Positions 18,901 through 29,300 are shown, counted from the first letter of the stretch. The stretch: DNA of 64,000 bases from Bacteroidota bacterium (GCA_021794195.1 JAJYRG010000001.1:12244-76243), one strand, 5' to 3'. Notes: generated by a model not told the origin, from the letters alone. Program-made: numbers and translations.

Positions 18901-19622
18901 CCGAAGGAGCTCCCATGAAGGGATATGCCCAAAGAGGCCTGTTTTCTATAGCATTTGACGGTTTAGATAGTGAATATGGGTACCCTACATTTGTAGGTAC
19001 AGATGGAACAAATAAAGAACCTTATATTTACCTTCAAAATACTACAGACGTAGAGCATTTGGTGTATCATGGACCTGTTGACCCTGTTTTTACAGGAGGT
19101 TTTTATAATAGGTTTTCATATAAAGGGTTTACACTCTCTGGATTGATTACTTTTGCTCAGGGGAATGCCGTAAGATTACAGCCTACTATTTCATCCAATT
19201 ATTCAGATATGAATTCTATGACCAAAGATATGGTGAATAGATGGTTGTTCCCCGGCGATGAAAATATCACTAACATTCCAGCTATAACGGATGAATTTAC
19301 GAATTCTAATAATATCATCCGTCCGAATGGGACATCTACCAATGCTAGGTATCCTTACAATGCTTATAACTATTCTGATCAACGGGTAGCGAAAGGGGAT
19401 TTTATCCGGTTGAAAAATATATCTATTACTTATGAGCTTCCTACACGTTGGGTAAACAAAGCAAAATTATCCCATGCTCAGCTAGCATTGGTAGGTAATA
19501 ACATCGCACTTTTATATTCCGATAAAAGGCTGAATGGCGCTGACCCGGAATTTTTCAATAACGGTGGAGTGGCCATGCCTATTCCGAAGCAATACACACT
19601 ATCTTTAAAATTAGGCTTATAA
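15915..19622 (+). CDS. SusC/RagA-type TonB-dependent outer-membrane transporter with STN signalling domain
   Basis: 1235 aa. In order: signal peptide after a longer charged N-region, ending near ANGIAQ; STN domain (about residues 45-105; LNFKNANISTVFDEISKQ); a carboxypeptidase-regulatory-like beta domain (ITGTVRNTNNELLGGATVTV); the TonB-dependent plug with the SusC hallmark (VRVRGATSLSGDNKPLWVVDG); and a long 22-strand barrel ending in a hydrophobic strand (YTLSLKLGL). STN links transport to FecR and sigma signalling. Partner SusD starts 13 bp later. Cargo is unknown; the downstream peptidase points to peptides or protein fragments. Confidence 0.95.
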   Translation: MNNLLFRKKQKRDCVYPDFCKILRIMRIGIWLLFSFVTAVQANGIAQNVTLNFKNANISTVFDEISKQTDMKFLYPNTVVEKAQRVNVSVNNISIEEALNQLLAKEGMSYSIIANTVSVKLSEKQGGVSSINVLQQKITGTVRNTNNELLGGATVTVKGTTRSVTTENNGSFEISATSEDVLLISYVGHNGEEVVVGDRTNISITLTESASEIETVEVVATGYQKLDRKFFTGSTSKVTAEDSERSGVPDITRMLEGQAAGVSIQNVSGTFGAAPKVRVRGATSLSGDNKPLWVVDGIILEDVVNISNEELSTGDANTLLGSSVAGINPDDIESFTILKDAAATAMYGARAMNGVIVVTTKSGKNTEGQANLNYSGTFTTYLKPNYSQFDIMNSAEQMSVLMEMENKGYFSHAGMSNVSNGGVFTKMYDLMYDYDEETDSFALKNTLDERLNFLGRYAEANTDWFDVLFRNSLLQEHSINATVGTEKAQTYVSTSFTSDNGQTLGDNVKRFTGNLRENINISDKVKFEMLINGSIRDQRAPGTLTRQSDPVYGSYSRDFDINPYSYALNTSRLMTPYNENGDLEYFTRSYAPFNIINELNTNYMDLKSIDLKVQGGLTYHVIPQLTYSVDAAYRYGMTERSHNIESQSNMASAFRANPNAVVNKNNKFLYDDPDFPNDPALIILPEGGFFNVNNNSLKNYYFRQNLEFNESFNSIHKLNFFGSMELRYTDRDRSNFEGVGYQYENGGLVNPNYRFFKKMSEAGDPYFGMSYGKDRSVAFMGRGAYNLLDRYSLNATVRYDGSNRMGLSRSVRWLPTWNLSGAWNVDEESFYPDNPYLSSVRLRGTYGLVANMGNANNSTALFYNRTTYRPYENEKETMVYISSLENSELTWEKLYEFNIGADLGIYDDKIDVTVDYYKRDIFDLLGNLKTSGVGGEKTKYANYGKMKSHGVELTIAGNPISEQDGFKWRTQFNFAINKNKVTRLEVNPNIWSLVRSEGAPMKGYAQRGLFSIAFDGLDSEYGYPTFVGTDGTNKEPYIYLQNTTDVEHLVYHGPVDPVFTGGFYNRFSYKGFTLSGLITFAQGNAVRLQPTISSNYSDMNSMTKDMVNRWLFPGDENITNIPAITDEFTNSNNIIRPNGTSTNARYPYNAYNYSDQRVAKGDFIRLKNISITYELPTRWVNKAKLSHAQLALVGNNIALLYSDKRLNGADPEFFNNGGVAMPIPKQYTLSLKLGL

Positions 19623-19635
19623 AAACAATAGAATA

Positions 19636-21126
19636 ATGAAACATCAGTTAAAATATATAAGAATAAATTTAGTATTCGTACTCTTCTTTTCTTTTGCATT
19701 TACAGGATGTGACAAGTATTTAGATGTCAATCCCGATATGCGTACTGAAATTGATGATATCGAAAAGCTATCTCAACTATTGGTGAGTGCCTATCCCAAC
19801 AGGAATTATTATACTTTCGCAGAGACAGCTTCGGACAATGCAGAAGACAAAAGTGCTGCGTTAGCAGGTCATAATGATGAACCCTTTGTGAGTTTATACC
19901 ATTGGGATGAAACACTGCAAACAGGAAATGGAACCCCTTCTGAATACTGGGATGCCTGTTATTCTGCTATTGCAGCTGCAAATCAGGCGTTGAAATCTAT
20001 AGAAGAGAATGATTATGGAGAAAGTACGGATCAATACCGAGGAGAAGCCTTAGTAGCACGGGCTTATTCAGCTTTTATGTTGTCCGTGTTCTTTTCGGAA
20101 GCCTATGATAAAAACGGGGCAAATGAAGGGTTAGGTATCCCTTACCCTTTGGAACCGGAAACTACAGCTCGCCCACAATATGAAAGAGGAACGGTAAAGG
20201 AGGTTTATGAGCAAATTGAAAAAGATTTAACAGAGGGCATACCTTTATTACAAGGAGCTACATACAAAGTTCCAAGTTATCATTTTACTGAGCAAGCTGC
20301 TCACGCATTCGCTGGCAGATTTTATTTGTTTAAAGGTGATTGGGATAAAGTTATAAAGCATATAAGTGAAATATATTCTGACGGAAACTTTAAGAATAAG
20401 ATTCGGCAATATAATGGAGAGCTTTACAATCTTTCTTACTCAGAACATAATGTGGAATATACCAAAGCTGAAAAAGCGTGGAACTTACTCTTAGCGAATA
20501 CCTATTCCGTTTACCAAAGAAGTTCCGGGGCAGGAAATGCACGATATGGTTTCGGTGAAAACGTAAAGAATTTATATACCGGTAATACTGTGTTCGGAGC
20601 TGCGTTTAGACAAAGAAATGGAGTATATACAGCTCCTAATTACACGACAAATAAGTACAATGAATATTTTCACTATACGAATGTGCAAGCAGGAACAGGT
20701 TACCCTTATATTATGGCACCTATCTTGACAGCAGATGAAGCTTTAATAAATAGAGCGGAAGCCTACATACAAAATAATGATTTTGGACAAGCGATTAGCG
20801 ATTTGGATGATTTTGCAAGTACACGAATAGTAGGTTATAGTAAAAATACACACGGCCTGACTATCGAAAAGGCAAAGACATTTTTTGAAGAAACCGACGA
20901 TAAAAAAGCCCTTTTAAAAGCTGTTTTGCACACGAAAAGAATTGCTTTTATGCAAGAAGGTATAAGATGGATGGATATTTTACGACACAAATTGACGGTT
21001 GAACATAATCATATTGCTACCGATGGCACCGAAACTTTCACTTCTTTAACACATGATGACAAACGAAGGGTGTTTCAGATACCAAAAGATGCAATCGATG
21101 CGGGAATAACACCCAACCCGAGATAA
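19636..21126 (+). CDS. SusD/RagB-family surface lipoprotein
   Basis: 496 aa. The lipoprotein signal is VFVLFFSFAFTGC (Cys25), followed by the SusD start DKYLDVNPDMRTEI. TPR-like helical blocks (RGEALVARAYSAFMLSVFFSEAYD) and the C-terminal SusD region (LLKAVLHTKRIAFMQEGIRWMDILRHKL) are intact. It forms the lid on the SusC barrel and helps capture cargo at the cell surface. It is followed 24 bp later by the peptidase lipoprotein. Confidence 0.95.
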   Translation: MKHQLKYIRINLVFVLFFSFAFTGCDKYLDVNPDMRTEIDDIEKLSQLLVSAYPNRNYYTFAETASDNAEDKSAALAGHNDEPFVSLYHWDETLQTGNGTPSEYWDACYSAIAAANQALKSIEENDYGESTDQYRGEALVARAYSAFMLSVFFSEAYDKNGANEGLGIPYPLEPETTARPQYERGTVKEVYEQIEKDLTEGIPLLQGATYKVPSYHFTEQAAHAFAGRFYLFKGDWDKVIKHISEIYSDGNFKNKIRQYNGELYNLSYSEHNVEYTKAEKAWNLLLANTYSVYQRSSGAGNARYGFGENVKNLYTGNTVFGAAFRQRNGVYTAPNYTTNKYNEYFHYTNVQAGTGYPYIMAPILTADEALINRAEAYIQNNDFGQAISDLDDFASTRIVGYSKNTHGLTIEKAKTFFEETDDKKALLKAVLHTKRIAFMQEGIRWMDILRHKLTVEHNHIATDGTETFTSLTHDDKRRVFQIPKDAIDAGITPNPR

Positions 21127-21150
21127 TTTTAAACATTGAAGAATAAGACT

Positions 21151-22545
21151 ATGTTAAAAAAATATTTAATAGTATGCTTAAGCTTTATACTCTTTATTTC
21201 TTGCAATAAAGAAGCTGCTTTAGAAGTAGATATGACTCAATATAATTCAGATAATCCAGTGCCAAGCGAATTAGATGATTGGATCATGTCTACTTTAACT
21301 AACGTTTATAATATAGATGTTATCTATCGCTATAATAGAAACTTGACGGATGTATCCAAAGATATTGCGCCGCCTAAATTAGACAGAATAAAACCGGTGA
21401 TGGAAGCCGTTTTAAACCTTTATTTAAAACCATATGGAGAGCTTGCCGGTGAAGCTTTTATAAAAAAATATGCACCGAAACAGTATGTATTGTATGGTTC
21501 TGTTGCTTACAATTCAAATGGTTCAGTGACATTGGGAACTGCAGATGGCGGAAGGAAAGTAATTTTATATGATGTAAATAATTTTAAAACAGGAGATGTA
21601 GAAGGTTCTTCCGGGGTGAGGCGGAAGTTGAGGACGATTCATCATGAGTTTACACATATACTTAATCAGAACGTTATTATTCCTCCTGAATTTCAAGAGA
21701 TAACGAAAGCAGACTACGACTCCGACTGGACGAATTCTGCGAATACGGAAGAAATGGCTAAAGAATTAGGATTTGTGAGCCGTTATGCAAGAAGCCAATA
21801 TACCGAAGATTTCGCCGAAATGACGGCCCATTTGCTTATACATGGGCAGATATGGTTTGATAATTATGTTTTTACAGCTCCGGAAGATGCTCAGGAAAAA
21901 TTACGAAAAAAAGAAGAACAAGTAGTTCAATATTTTAAAACAGCATTTAATATTGATTTTCGGGAACTTCAGGATGAGATAAATAACCGTTTAAAAGAGA
22001 TTTATGATGCTCACGATCCGGCCGATTTGAATTCTTTTGCAGCTTGGTTGGATACAGAAAAAGTGGATAAGATCGTGGTAGATTTACGCGAAGATATATA
22101 TAATGAGTTTGGTGTTTCTGAAGTTTTTCAACAGCGTTGGCTGGATTATAAAGCTGATGTTGATGGACGGGGCAGGTTCCCTACTTTCATGCAGTTTAAC
22201 TTTGCCTCTGACGTAGATATGCGGTTAGAGATTGAATATCTTAATAGTGGGGGGAGCTCTTATTTTTATTATTACGATTTTGATATGGATGTAGAACCGG
22301 AAACGAAGGAAGTTAGGTTTACCAAAAGAATTCCGGAAGGAGATTCGGGAGCTCATAATAATGGACAGTTATCCCACGGCCTGCCTGGGTTTGAAGAGTT
22401 TTGGCTTCCATATTTAACTGAGAATATATTTATTGCAGAGTGGTTGCCTTCAGACATTGACAAAGAGCATCCTGACTTTAGAAGCTATGGAGGCTTTTAC
22501 GTAAAGGATGATCCGACAGATTATTTTTATGGAACTTTAGAATAA
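21151..22545 (+). CDS. Putative zinc metallopeptidase lipoprotein (Mx1-type, SusCD-associated)
   Basis: The track start is a TTG at 21136; the ATG at 21151 opens a lipoprotein signal (MLKKYLIVCLSFILFISC, Cys18). The zinc motif HHEFTHILN gives H165-E-F-T-H169, and a probable third ligand lies in YTEDFAEMTAHLL. A DYDSDWTNSAN segment fits the substrate-incorporating metallopeptidase-like families often found in SusCD loci. The C-terminal third is a beta-rich part. It is probably anchored on the cell surface next to SusD, cutting peptides for uptake. The peptidase activity is inferred from the HExxH motif only. Confidence 0.82.
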   Translation: MLKKYLIVCLSFILFISCNKEAALEVDMTQYNSDNPVPSELDDWIMSTLTNVYNIDVIYRYNRNLTDVSKDIAPPKLDRIKPVMEAVLNLYLKPYGELAGEAFIKKYAPKQYVLYGSVAYNSNGSVTLGTADGGRKVILYDVNNFKTGDVEGSSGVRRKLRTIHHEFTHILNQNVIIPPEFQEITKADYDSDWTNSANTEEMAKELGFVSRYARSQYTEDFAEMTAHLLIHGQIWFDNYVFTAPEDAQEKLRKKEEQVVQYFKTAFNIDFRELQDEINNRLKEIYDAHDPADLNSFAAWLDTEKVDKIVVDLREDIYNEFGVSEVFQQRWLDYKADVDGRGRFPTFMQFNFASDVDMRLEIEYLNSGGSSYFYYYDFDMDVEPETKEVRFTKRIPEGDSGAHNNGQLSHGLPGFEEFWLPYLTENIFIAEWLPSDIDKEHPDFRSYGGFYVKDDPTDYFYGTLE

Positions 22546-22551
22546 AAGAAA

Positions 22552-23886
22552 ATGAGAAATAATATATTTTTATGGATAATAATGTTCCTTTTCACTTTGA
22601 TTTCCTGTGAAAAAAGTGGAGTTGAACATTTGTTTGAAACAGATCCGGAGACCCGAGTCTCTGATACTTTAAAATTTATCAAGAATGAATTGACGTCTGC
22701 AGAATATGGATGGAAAGTTGGCTTAGCTACTGGCGATAAAGGGGGGTATGGCTTCTATATGAAGTTTGATGAGAATGATCAAGTAAGTATGTTAAGTGAT
22801 TTTTCGGAAGAATCTGCTACAGATATGCTCACATCAACTTTTAGATTGTCTTTTAATTTTTTCGCTTCCTTAGTTTTTGATACGTATAATTATATCACGT
22901 TAATGCATGATCCTGTACCGGGAGTAGCCGGCGGATCAGCAGGGACAGGATATAAAAGCGATATAGAGTATTCATTTGTTCGGGCTCGCGGAGACAGTCT
23001 TATATTTGCTGGAAAAAAATATAAACACCCTTTGATAATGGTGAAAGCAAATAAGCAGGAGCAAGAAGCCTATTTAAATGGAGGTTTATATGATTTTGAA
23101 AAGTCTTTTAAAGATTTTTATAATGACAATTATCAATTCGCCTATTTGGGGGAAGAAGGGCAATTGCGTTATGCAATCGAATTAAATTACGATGGAAAAG
23201 AAATTCAGGTAAGCCAAATTAATGCTGACTCCGGCATTGACACAGTTTTTTCAATTCCGTATTACAATACCCCTTTTTCCATAGAGCTAATACAGGACTT
23301 GGAGTGGGAAAATGAGACAATCAAAAGTTTTAAAATAGGCTCTAAAGATGCAGTAGATGCAATTTTTGATAATCAAAATAAGACGGAATTGAAAAGTCAG
23401 CTTTTGCCATTATATGATATTACGGAAGTGTTTGCTTATAATAAAAATTTCCGCAAAATGACTTGGTCAAATATTCCGGATGTTCAAGAGCAGAATCATG
23501 TTTTTAACGAAGTCAATGATCTTTTCGCAGCGACAGGAAGAACTATTTCAGAGATGTATTTTGAGTTTACGAATAGTACTACAGCACGGGTATACGTTGC
23601 GTATGCCACGACAGCATCAAGCTTTAGTGCTGCCGTGACCTATAAGTATAGATTAGAAGAGGACAAACTGTTTATAAAATACGATGACCACAATGGAAAC
23701 TGGAATACAAGAAGTGCGCAGGTTGCGCCCGTGAATAATCTATTCGGTATAGGGGATAAAAATGATGAACGTGAATTTAGAATAGAGTGGACGTCCAGTG
23801 CTGATAAATCGGTTAAAGTACCTATTGGCGCTATCCGTTCTGTGGATAACCCTACTGATCTACTGTACGGAGAATTGGACCGCTAA
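22552..23886 (+). CDS. DUF4302-type lipoprotein
   Basis: 444 aa. The lipoprotein signal is FLWIIMFLFTLISC (Cys19). The N-terminal pattern (LTSAEYGWKVGL, GGYGFYMKFDENDQVSMLSD) is that of DUF4302 lipoproteins, which I recall as frequent last genes of SusCD loci that carry a metallopeptidase. It starts 6 bp after the peptidase stop and is clearly co-transcribed. Function is unknown; a surface-exposed binding role is the simplest guess. Confidence 0.8.
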   Translation: MRNNIFLWIIMFLFTLISCEKSGVEHLFETDPETRVSDTLKFIKNELTSAEYGWKVGLATGDKGGYGFYMKFDENDQVSMLSDFSEESATDMLTSTFRLSFNFFASLVFDTYNYITLMHDPVPGVAGGSAGTGYKSDIEYSFVRARGDSLIFAGKKYKHPLIMVKANKQEQEAYLNGGLYDFEKSFKDFYNDNYQFAYLGEEGQLRYAIELNYDGKEIQVSQINADSGIDTVFSIPYYNTPFSIELIQDLEWENETIKSFKIGSKDAVDAIFDNQNKTELKSQLLPLYDITEVFAYNKNFRKMTWSNIPDVQEQNHVFNEVNDLFAATGRTISEMYFEFTNSTTARVYVAYATTASSFSAAVTYKYRLEEDKLFIKYDDHNGNWNTRSAQVAPVNNLFGIGDKNDEREFRIEWTSSADKSVKVPIGAIRSVDNPTDLLYGELDR

Positions 23887-24292
23887 TACTTCTTATCCCA
23901 GCCCAGCACAAAGCATACACGTTTTCAGTCCGTGTTGAATGTCTGATTTATGGAACTGATTGACTATAATAAGAATGTCAATGGAAAATTTTGATATAAT
24001 CGATGATTTATGATGCTCATTTAATTTCCGATTACTAATTTGTTTTAATTGATATTAATCAATGCTTAATAAAGAATCATGACAAACGAATAAAATAAAC
24101 ATAAAAAATATCCTTATACTAAGAAAAGGAATTCACTTTGATTCTTTCCATTCAAGGGGTTTTGATTAGTGAGGTGTACGAAACCTTTGTATAGAAGGCT
24201 CTTTTTGAAAAAACTTGTAGCTACAACATTGTTACTGTTCAGAAGTATAGTCCGTTTTGCGATAATGCAAAATTATATTATATTCGGCGATT
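23887..24292. other. 406-bp intergenic region between the Sus locus and the efflux locus
   Basis: No convincing ORF, RNA gene or terminator hairpin was seen at the end of the Sus operon. The only structure is a 12-bp palindrome near the right end, listed separately. Base composition is strongly AT-rich, as in a promoter region. Confidence 0.6.
24215..24226. promoter_or_regulatory. 12-bp palindrome TTGTAGCTACAA upstream of the efflux locus
   Basis: A perfect palindrome 66 bp before the start of the small lipoprotein gene, in a typical operator position. No regulator gene lies beside it. Confidence 0.35.
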
Positions 24293-24706
24293 ATGTTTCG
24301 AAGAAAAGCAAATAAAGAAACTTCCTTTACAAGACAATGGTCTCTCATTGCACTTTCTTTATTGATACTGTTCTCTTCATGTACGACGAAACGCGGTATT
24401 AAAACTTTGCTGGATATTCCAGTAAGTACCACGCAACCTATAAAGGATTCGAAGAATAATGCACTGAGAAATTTACTCAGTTATTGTTCAGATTTTGAAG
24501 AATTAAAAATCCTAACAACGAGCTCCGGGGGTAATTTGCTCTCTGATAATTTAATGCCGTATGGCATACGATCCGAAGCTTATTCGTTTATAGTAAAACA
24601 CCTTTTTACTGAGGTAAAAACAACACCCAATTATTATACTCCTAACATTTTTGGAGAAGTACCTAAATATATTTTATTACAAAAACTCGTTTTATACAAC
24701 GCCTGA
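24293..24706 (+). CDS. Small lipoprotein of unknown function preceding an RND efflux system
   Basis: 137 aa with a lipobox LLILFSSC (Cys30) after a rather long charged N-region (MFRRKANKETSFTRQW). The mature part is about 108 aa, with no motif I recognise and a single further Cys. It sits 227 bp ahead of tolC-like, RND and adaptor genes on the same strand, so it may be linked to the pump, but the gap is large enough for separate transcription. Confidence 0.5.
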   Translation: MFRRKANKETSFTRQWSLIALSLLILFSSCTTKRGIKTLLDIPVSTTQPIKDSKNNALRNLLSYCSDFEELKILTTSSGGNLLSDNLMPYGIRSEAYSFIVKHLFTEVKTTPNYYTPNIFGEVPKYILLQKLVLYNA

Positions 24707-24933
24707 TTACTCCTTTTTTTTAATTCCCTTTATTAAAGAAGGCGGCTTAGTGAAATTTCTTCTTTCTCTATATTGAGAGCCACGGGAAGTGAGGGATCGC
24801 TATACGCCTCTAGGGCTATATAGAGTTGTTACGAATAATTTAAAGATGCTTAATGCTATCCTCTTTTAAACGGAACAGCGAACTCTTTTATAGCTGGATA
24901 CAAACAGAATAAACTTTTAAACACATAACTAAT

Positions 24934-26313
24934 ATGATAAAACAGATGAAAATAGCTGCTTTATCGGGGATGGTTTTGGCCATGTCCATTCACGTGAAAG
25001 CACAGACTGAAGAGGGTCTGTTACATGATCTGTGGAATAAAATAGAAGAAACATATCCCGGATTAGCTTCAAAAGAATCGAAAATAAATGCAGCAGCATT
25101 AAATGAATATGTAACAAAAGGAGAACGTCTTCCTCAACTAAAAGGACAAGCACAAAATACTTATGGTACGTATGAAAGCACAATGGGATCTTTTTTTCCA
25201 CAAGCCGGTTTATTTAATGTAAATAGTTCAGATAATCTGTCAGGCACGGTTTTTTCACCAAATACATATGCCTCTGCCACTATAGAGTGGGAGTTGTTTT
25301 CGTTTGGGGAAAAGCAAAACAAATCGAAAGCAGCAAAATCCAAGACTTATAAAGCCCATAGCGAGAAAGATACTTATATATTAACCCTAAAAAAGGATTT
25401 GTTCAATCGTTTTTTTCAGTTGCTGTATAAAGAATCTCAATGGATATGGAATAGCAAAAATGTGGAGCGCTTACATAGTGTCCGCGGGATAACGGCAAGT
25501 TTGGCAAGTGCCGGAATAAAAAGTCAGGCGGATAGTCTTTTAGCGTCCTCTTCATATAGTCAGGCTTTAGGTGAGAATGAAAAAATAAGAGGACAGAAGG
25601 AAGCGGCGATGATCAAATTACTGGAGCTTACGGGCGATGACAGGGTTTCGGTTCAGACCGTGATGCCCAACTTTTTAGAACCTAAGCAGATATTAACAGA
25701 ACCTTCCCGGCAGATAGATTTAAATCACCCCGTTTTACAAACAATGGTGGAGGCTGAAGAATATTTGAAATACAGCAGTAAAGCCCATAAGGCGGCTGCT
25801 TTGCCATCTATACATTTAATGGGCGGATATGCCTATAGAGGTACAGGTATAGGAAGAGAGGGAACTGTGTCTGGAAGATGGAAAGACGGATTTTCTAATA
25901 CAGCGAAAAATATATTGCTGGGTATAGGGGTCACTTGGAACATCACTGATGTATATACAAAGAAGCAAAAAGGAAATAGCTTGAAGAAAGATGCTGAAAG
26001 TATCAATTTCTTAAATAAACAACAGGAATTAGCCATGCAATCCGATTTATCTGCCATTCAAAATAAAATAACACACCAGTATGTAGAGGTGCAACAGACC
26101 AAGGATGCACAAGAAGAAGCCGAAAAGGCTTATGAAATGTATTTGTCTCGTTATAAGAGTGGATTGATGGATTTAAGTACGTTGTTGCAAGTCCAACAAC
26201 TGCTGGAAACAGCTGAAAACAAACACATAGAAGCTGCCTTTGCGTATTGGACTTTATTAGCTGGTGAAGCTGCGTTAACAGGCGATTTCGACCATTTATT
26301 TAATAATTTTTAA
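24934..26313 (+). CDS. TolC-family outer-membrane efflux channel
   Basis: 459 aa with signal peptide ending near HVKAQ. Two repeats of long amphipathic helices with beta segments are visible (INAAALNEYVTKGERLPQL; ATIEWELFSFGEKQNKSKAA; the second copy GVTWNITDVYTKKQKGNSL), as in outer-membrane efflux proteins. It forms the exit duct of the tripartite pump whose RND subunit starts 12 bp later. Confidence 0.9.
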   Translation: MIKQMKIAALSGMVLAMSIHVKAQTEEGLLHDLWNKIEETYPGLASKESKINAAALNEYVTKGERLPQLKGQAQNTYGTYESTMGSFFPQAGLFNVNSSDNLSGTVFSPNTYASATIEWELFSFGEKQNKSKAAKSKTYKAHSEKDTYILTLKKDLFNRFFQLLYKESQWIWNSKNVERLHSVRGITASLASAGIKSQADSLLASSSYSQALGENEKIRGQKEAAMIKLLELTGDDRVSVQTVMPNFLEPKQILTEPSRQIDLNHPVLQTMVEAEEYLKYSSKAHKAAALPSIHLMGGYAYRGTGIGREGTVSGRWKDGFSNTAKNILLGIGVTWNITDVYTKKQKGNSLKKDAESINFLNKQQELAMQSDLSAIQNKITHQYVEVQQTKDAQEEAEKAYEMYLSRYKSGLMDLSTLLQVQQLLETAENKHIEAAFAYWTLLAGEAALTGDFDHLFNNF

Positions 26314-26325
26314 TCTCTTCTAAAT

Positions 26326-29300
26326 ATGAATAATTTAATAAAATTTGCACTGCGCAAGCCCATATCTATTATGGTAGCCGTGCTGGCCATTATTTTCTTC
26401 TCGGTATTGGCCGTGAAGAAAATAAACGTCGATATATTTCCCGAAGTAGAGTCGCCGGCAATATATATTGCGATGCCGTATGGAGGGTTAGCCCCTTCAT
26501 ATATGGATGGTTTCATGGCTAATGAGTTTCAAAAAGTCCTATTATTTGTAAGTGGTGTTCAGAATATTGACTTTAAGAGCACTCAAGGGTTAACACTCAT
26601 GAAGCTAACTTTTTATCCCGGAACAAACATGTCACAAGCCGCCGCCGAACTCTCTACTTCTGTGTCCAGGGCCATGGGTTTTTTGCCTCCCGGTGCTGTT
26701 CCTCCAATGGTCGTTAGGTTTGACGGCAGTTCTTTACCGGTAGGTAAACTGGTTTTTGAAAGTGAAGATCGATCCATAGATGAAATTCAAAACGAGGTGT
26801 TGAATAAAATCCGTCCCATGTTGGTAAACATTTCGGGGGTCACTGCGCCCGCACCTTTTGGAGGCAGTGCCCGTTCGATTGTCGTAAATGTGCAACCTGA
26901 ATTGTTGCAAGCCAATAACTTAAGTCCGGAAGAAGTAACGATCGCTATTGCCAAGAGTAATCAGCCTTCTCCTGCGGGAAATATTCAAATTGGAGAAACA
27001 AATTTTATGGCCCCTATAAATTCTTTAGCCAAAGGAACTGAGGAGTTTATGAATACGCCTATTAAAAAAGTAAATGATCGTACCGTATATGTGCGGGATG
27101 TCGCTCAAGTAACAGATGGGGCCGATATTACCTATGGTTATGCGATGGTAAATGGAAAACGCACAGTTTACTTACCGATTATTAAAAAAGCAGATGCTTC
27201 TACCCTCGATGTAGTGGAAAATGTAAAAGCCTCTCTCAGTGACTTCGAACATATCCTGCCGGAAGATATGAAGGTGCGTTATGAGTTTGACCAATCCAAG
27301 TACATTCAGCAGTCTTTGACCAATTTGCAGGTAGAAGGGCTGTTAGGTGCTGTTCTAACCGGATTAATGGTGTTATTGTTCCTCAAAGATCCGCGTGGAG
27401 CTTTGATTGTTGTATTGACTATTCCTATAGCTCTTTTATCTGCTATTACTGCTTTAAATTTAATGGGTCAGACTATCAATATAATGACCTTGAGCGGTCT
27501 GGCACTTTCTATTGGAATATTAGTGGATGAAGCTACGGTAACTATAGAAAATATTCATCAGCATTTTGAAGTAGGAAAGCAAAAACAAAAAGCAATTAAA
27601 GAGGCCTTATATGAAATATCCGTGCCTAAATTGCTGATATTATTAAGTATTCTGGCTGTATTGACTCCCACATTTATTATGACCGGAATTTCCAAAGATA
27701 TGTTTATGCCTTTATCATTGGCAGTAGCATTTGCGATGATAGCTTCTTTTTTAGCATCCCAGACTTTTGTTCCTATTCTGGCCAATTGGTTAATGAAGAA
27801 TAAAAAAGACGTAAAAATCACAAAGAGAAAGCGTGCTTTCTTTGATAAGTTTAGAGTACGGTATACTTATACCATGAGAAGATGGTTCCCGAGATCGATG
27901 CCCTTGTTTTTTCTTTATTTGATTTTAGCCGGCGGGATTGTTGCTCTCTTGATAAATAGAGTCGGAACGGATGTTATGCCTGTATCAAATAATGGGGACT
28001 TCCAATTACGGATCCAAGCCCCACAAGGCAGTCGATTAGAAAAAACAGAAGATTTATATTTAAGCGTTATCAAGGATGTTGAAAAAATGCTCCCGGAAGG
28101 CGCTGTTGCTATAACCTCGGGTTTTATTGGACAGCAGTCACCTAATAGCCCGATCAATCCTATTTTTCTTTTTACCAGTTCGTCCGATCAAGCTGTTTTA
28201 GAAATTTCAATAGATCAGAGTATTTATACAGGCGATATAGAGGACATTAGGGAGGATATAAGAGAGCTTGTTGACCAGAAATACCCGGAAGCGGAATTTA
28301 ATTTTGAGCCTATGGAACTGACAGAAAAAATAATGGGACAGGGAGCAATGACACCCATTGAAGTGAAAGTAGGCGCTCGGCAGGTGAATGCAGCGAAAGA
28401 TTTTGCAGAGCTCATTAAAGAGCAGATGATGGATATCCCTTATTTGCGTGATCTGCGGATTGCAGAGCCGGTAGATTATCCTGTTTTAGAGATTAATGTA
28501 GATAGAGACTTAGCCGGACAGTTTGGATTAAGTGTAGAGGATGTTACAAACAGTATGGTAGCCGCGACTTCTTCCACACGGTTTACGAATAAAAATTTAT
28601 GGATTGATCCAAATTCCGGATTGCCTTTTCAAACGCAAGTAGCTCTGCCTGAAGGGGACGTGACATCTGAAGACGAACTACGTTCTTTGCCCTTAAAAAA
28701 AGGCAGCATGCGCCCCATATTGGAAGATGTAGCAAGTATTGATAAAACAACAGCCCCTGCTCAAGTGAACAGAAAAGGACCAAATAGATATGTTACACTT
28801 ATAGCCAATATTCATGGAGAGGATTTAGGAACGGCATCGAAAGCAGTAAATAAAGCGATTAAAAATGTAGGAGAACCGCCACGCGGTGTTACCGTGTGGA
28901 CAGAAGGGACTATGAATTTATTGAATGAGACCCTCAGTAGTTTGGCTTTAGGCTTAGCTGTAGCGATAATAGCTATTTTCTTAATGATGGCAGCCTATTA
29001 CCAATCATTCCGTGTGCCTATCATTATTTTATCCGTAGTACCGGCAGTTTTTGCCGGCAGCCTATTGGTTTTATTCATCACCGGAAGCACCTTGAATCTA
29101 CAGTCTTATATGGGTATCATTATGGCTATTGGGGTTTCCGTATCCAATGCTATTTTATTGATAAATCAAGGGGAGTTTTACAGGAAGAGTTTGTTGCTAA
29201 AGCCGGCTAACTCCGCACGATTAGCAGCAGCGTCCCGTTTACGGCCCGTATTGATGACTGCTGCAGCCATGTTTGCTGGGATGCTTCCCATTGCGATTGG

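Noticed and set aside
24215-24226. CopY/BlaI-type operator
   Set aside because: Those boxes are TACA-N2-TGTA; here the order is TGTA-GC-TACA, the reverse arrangement.
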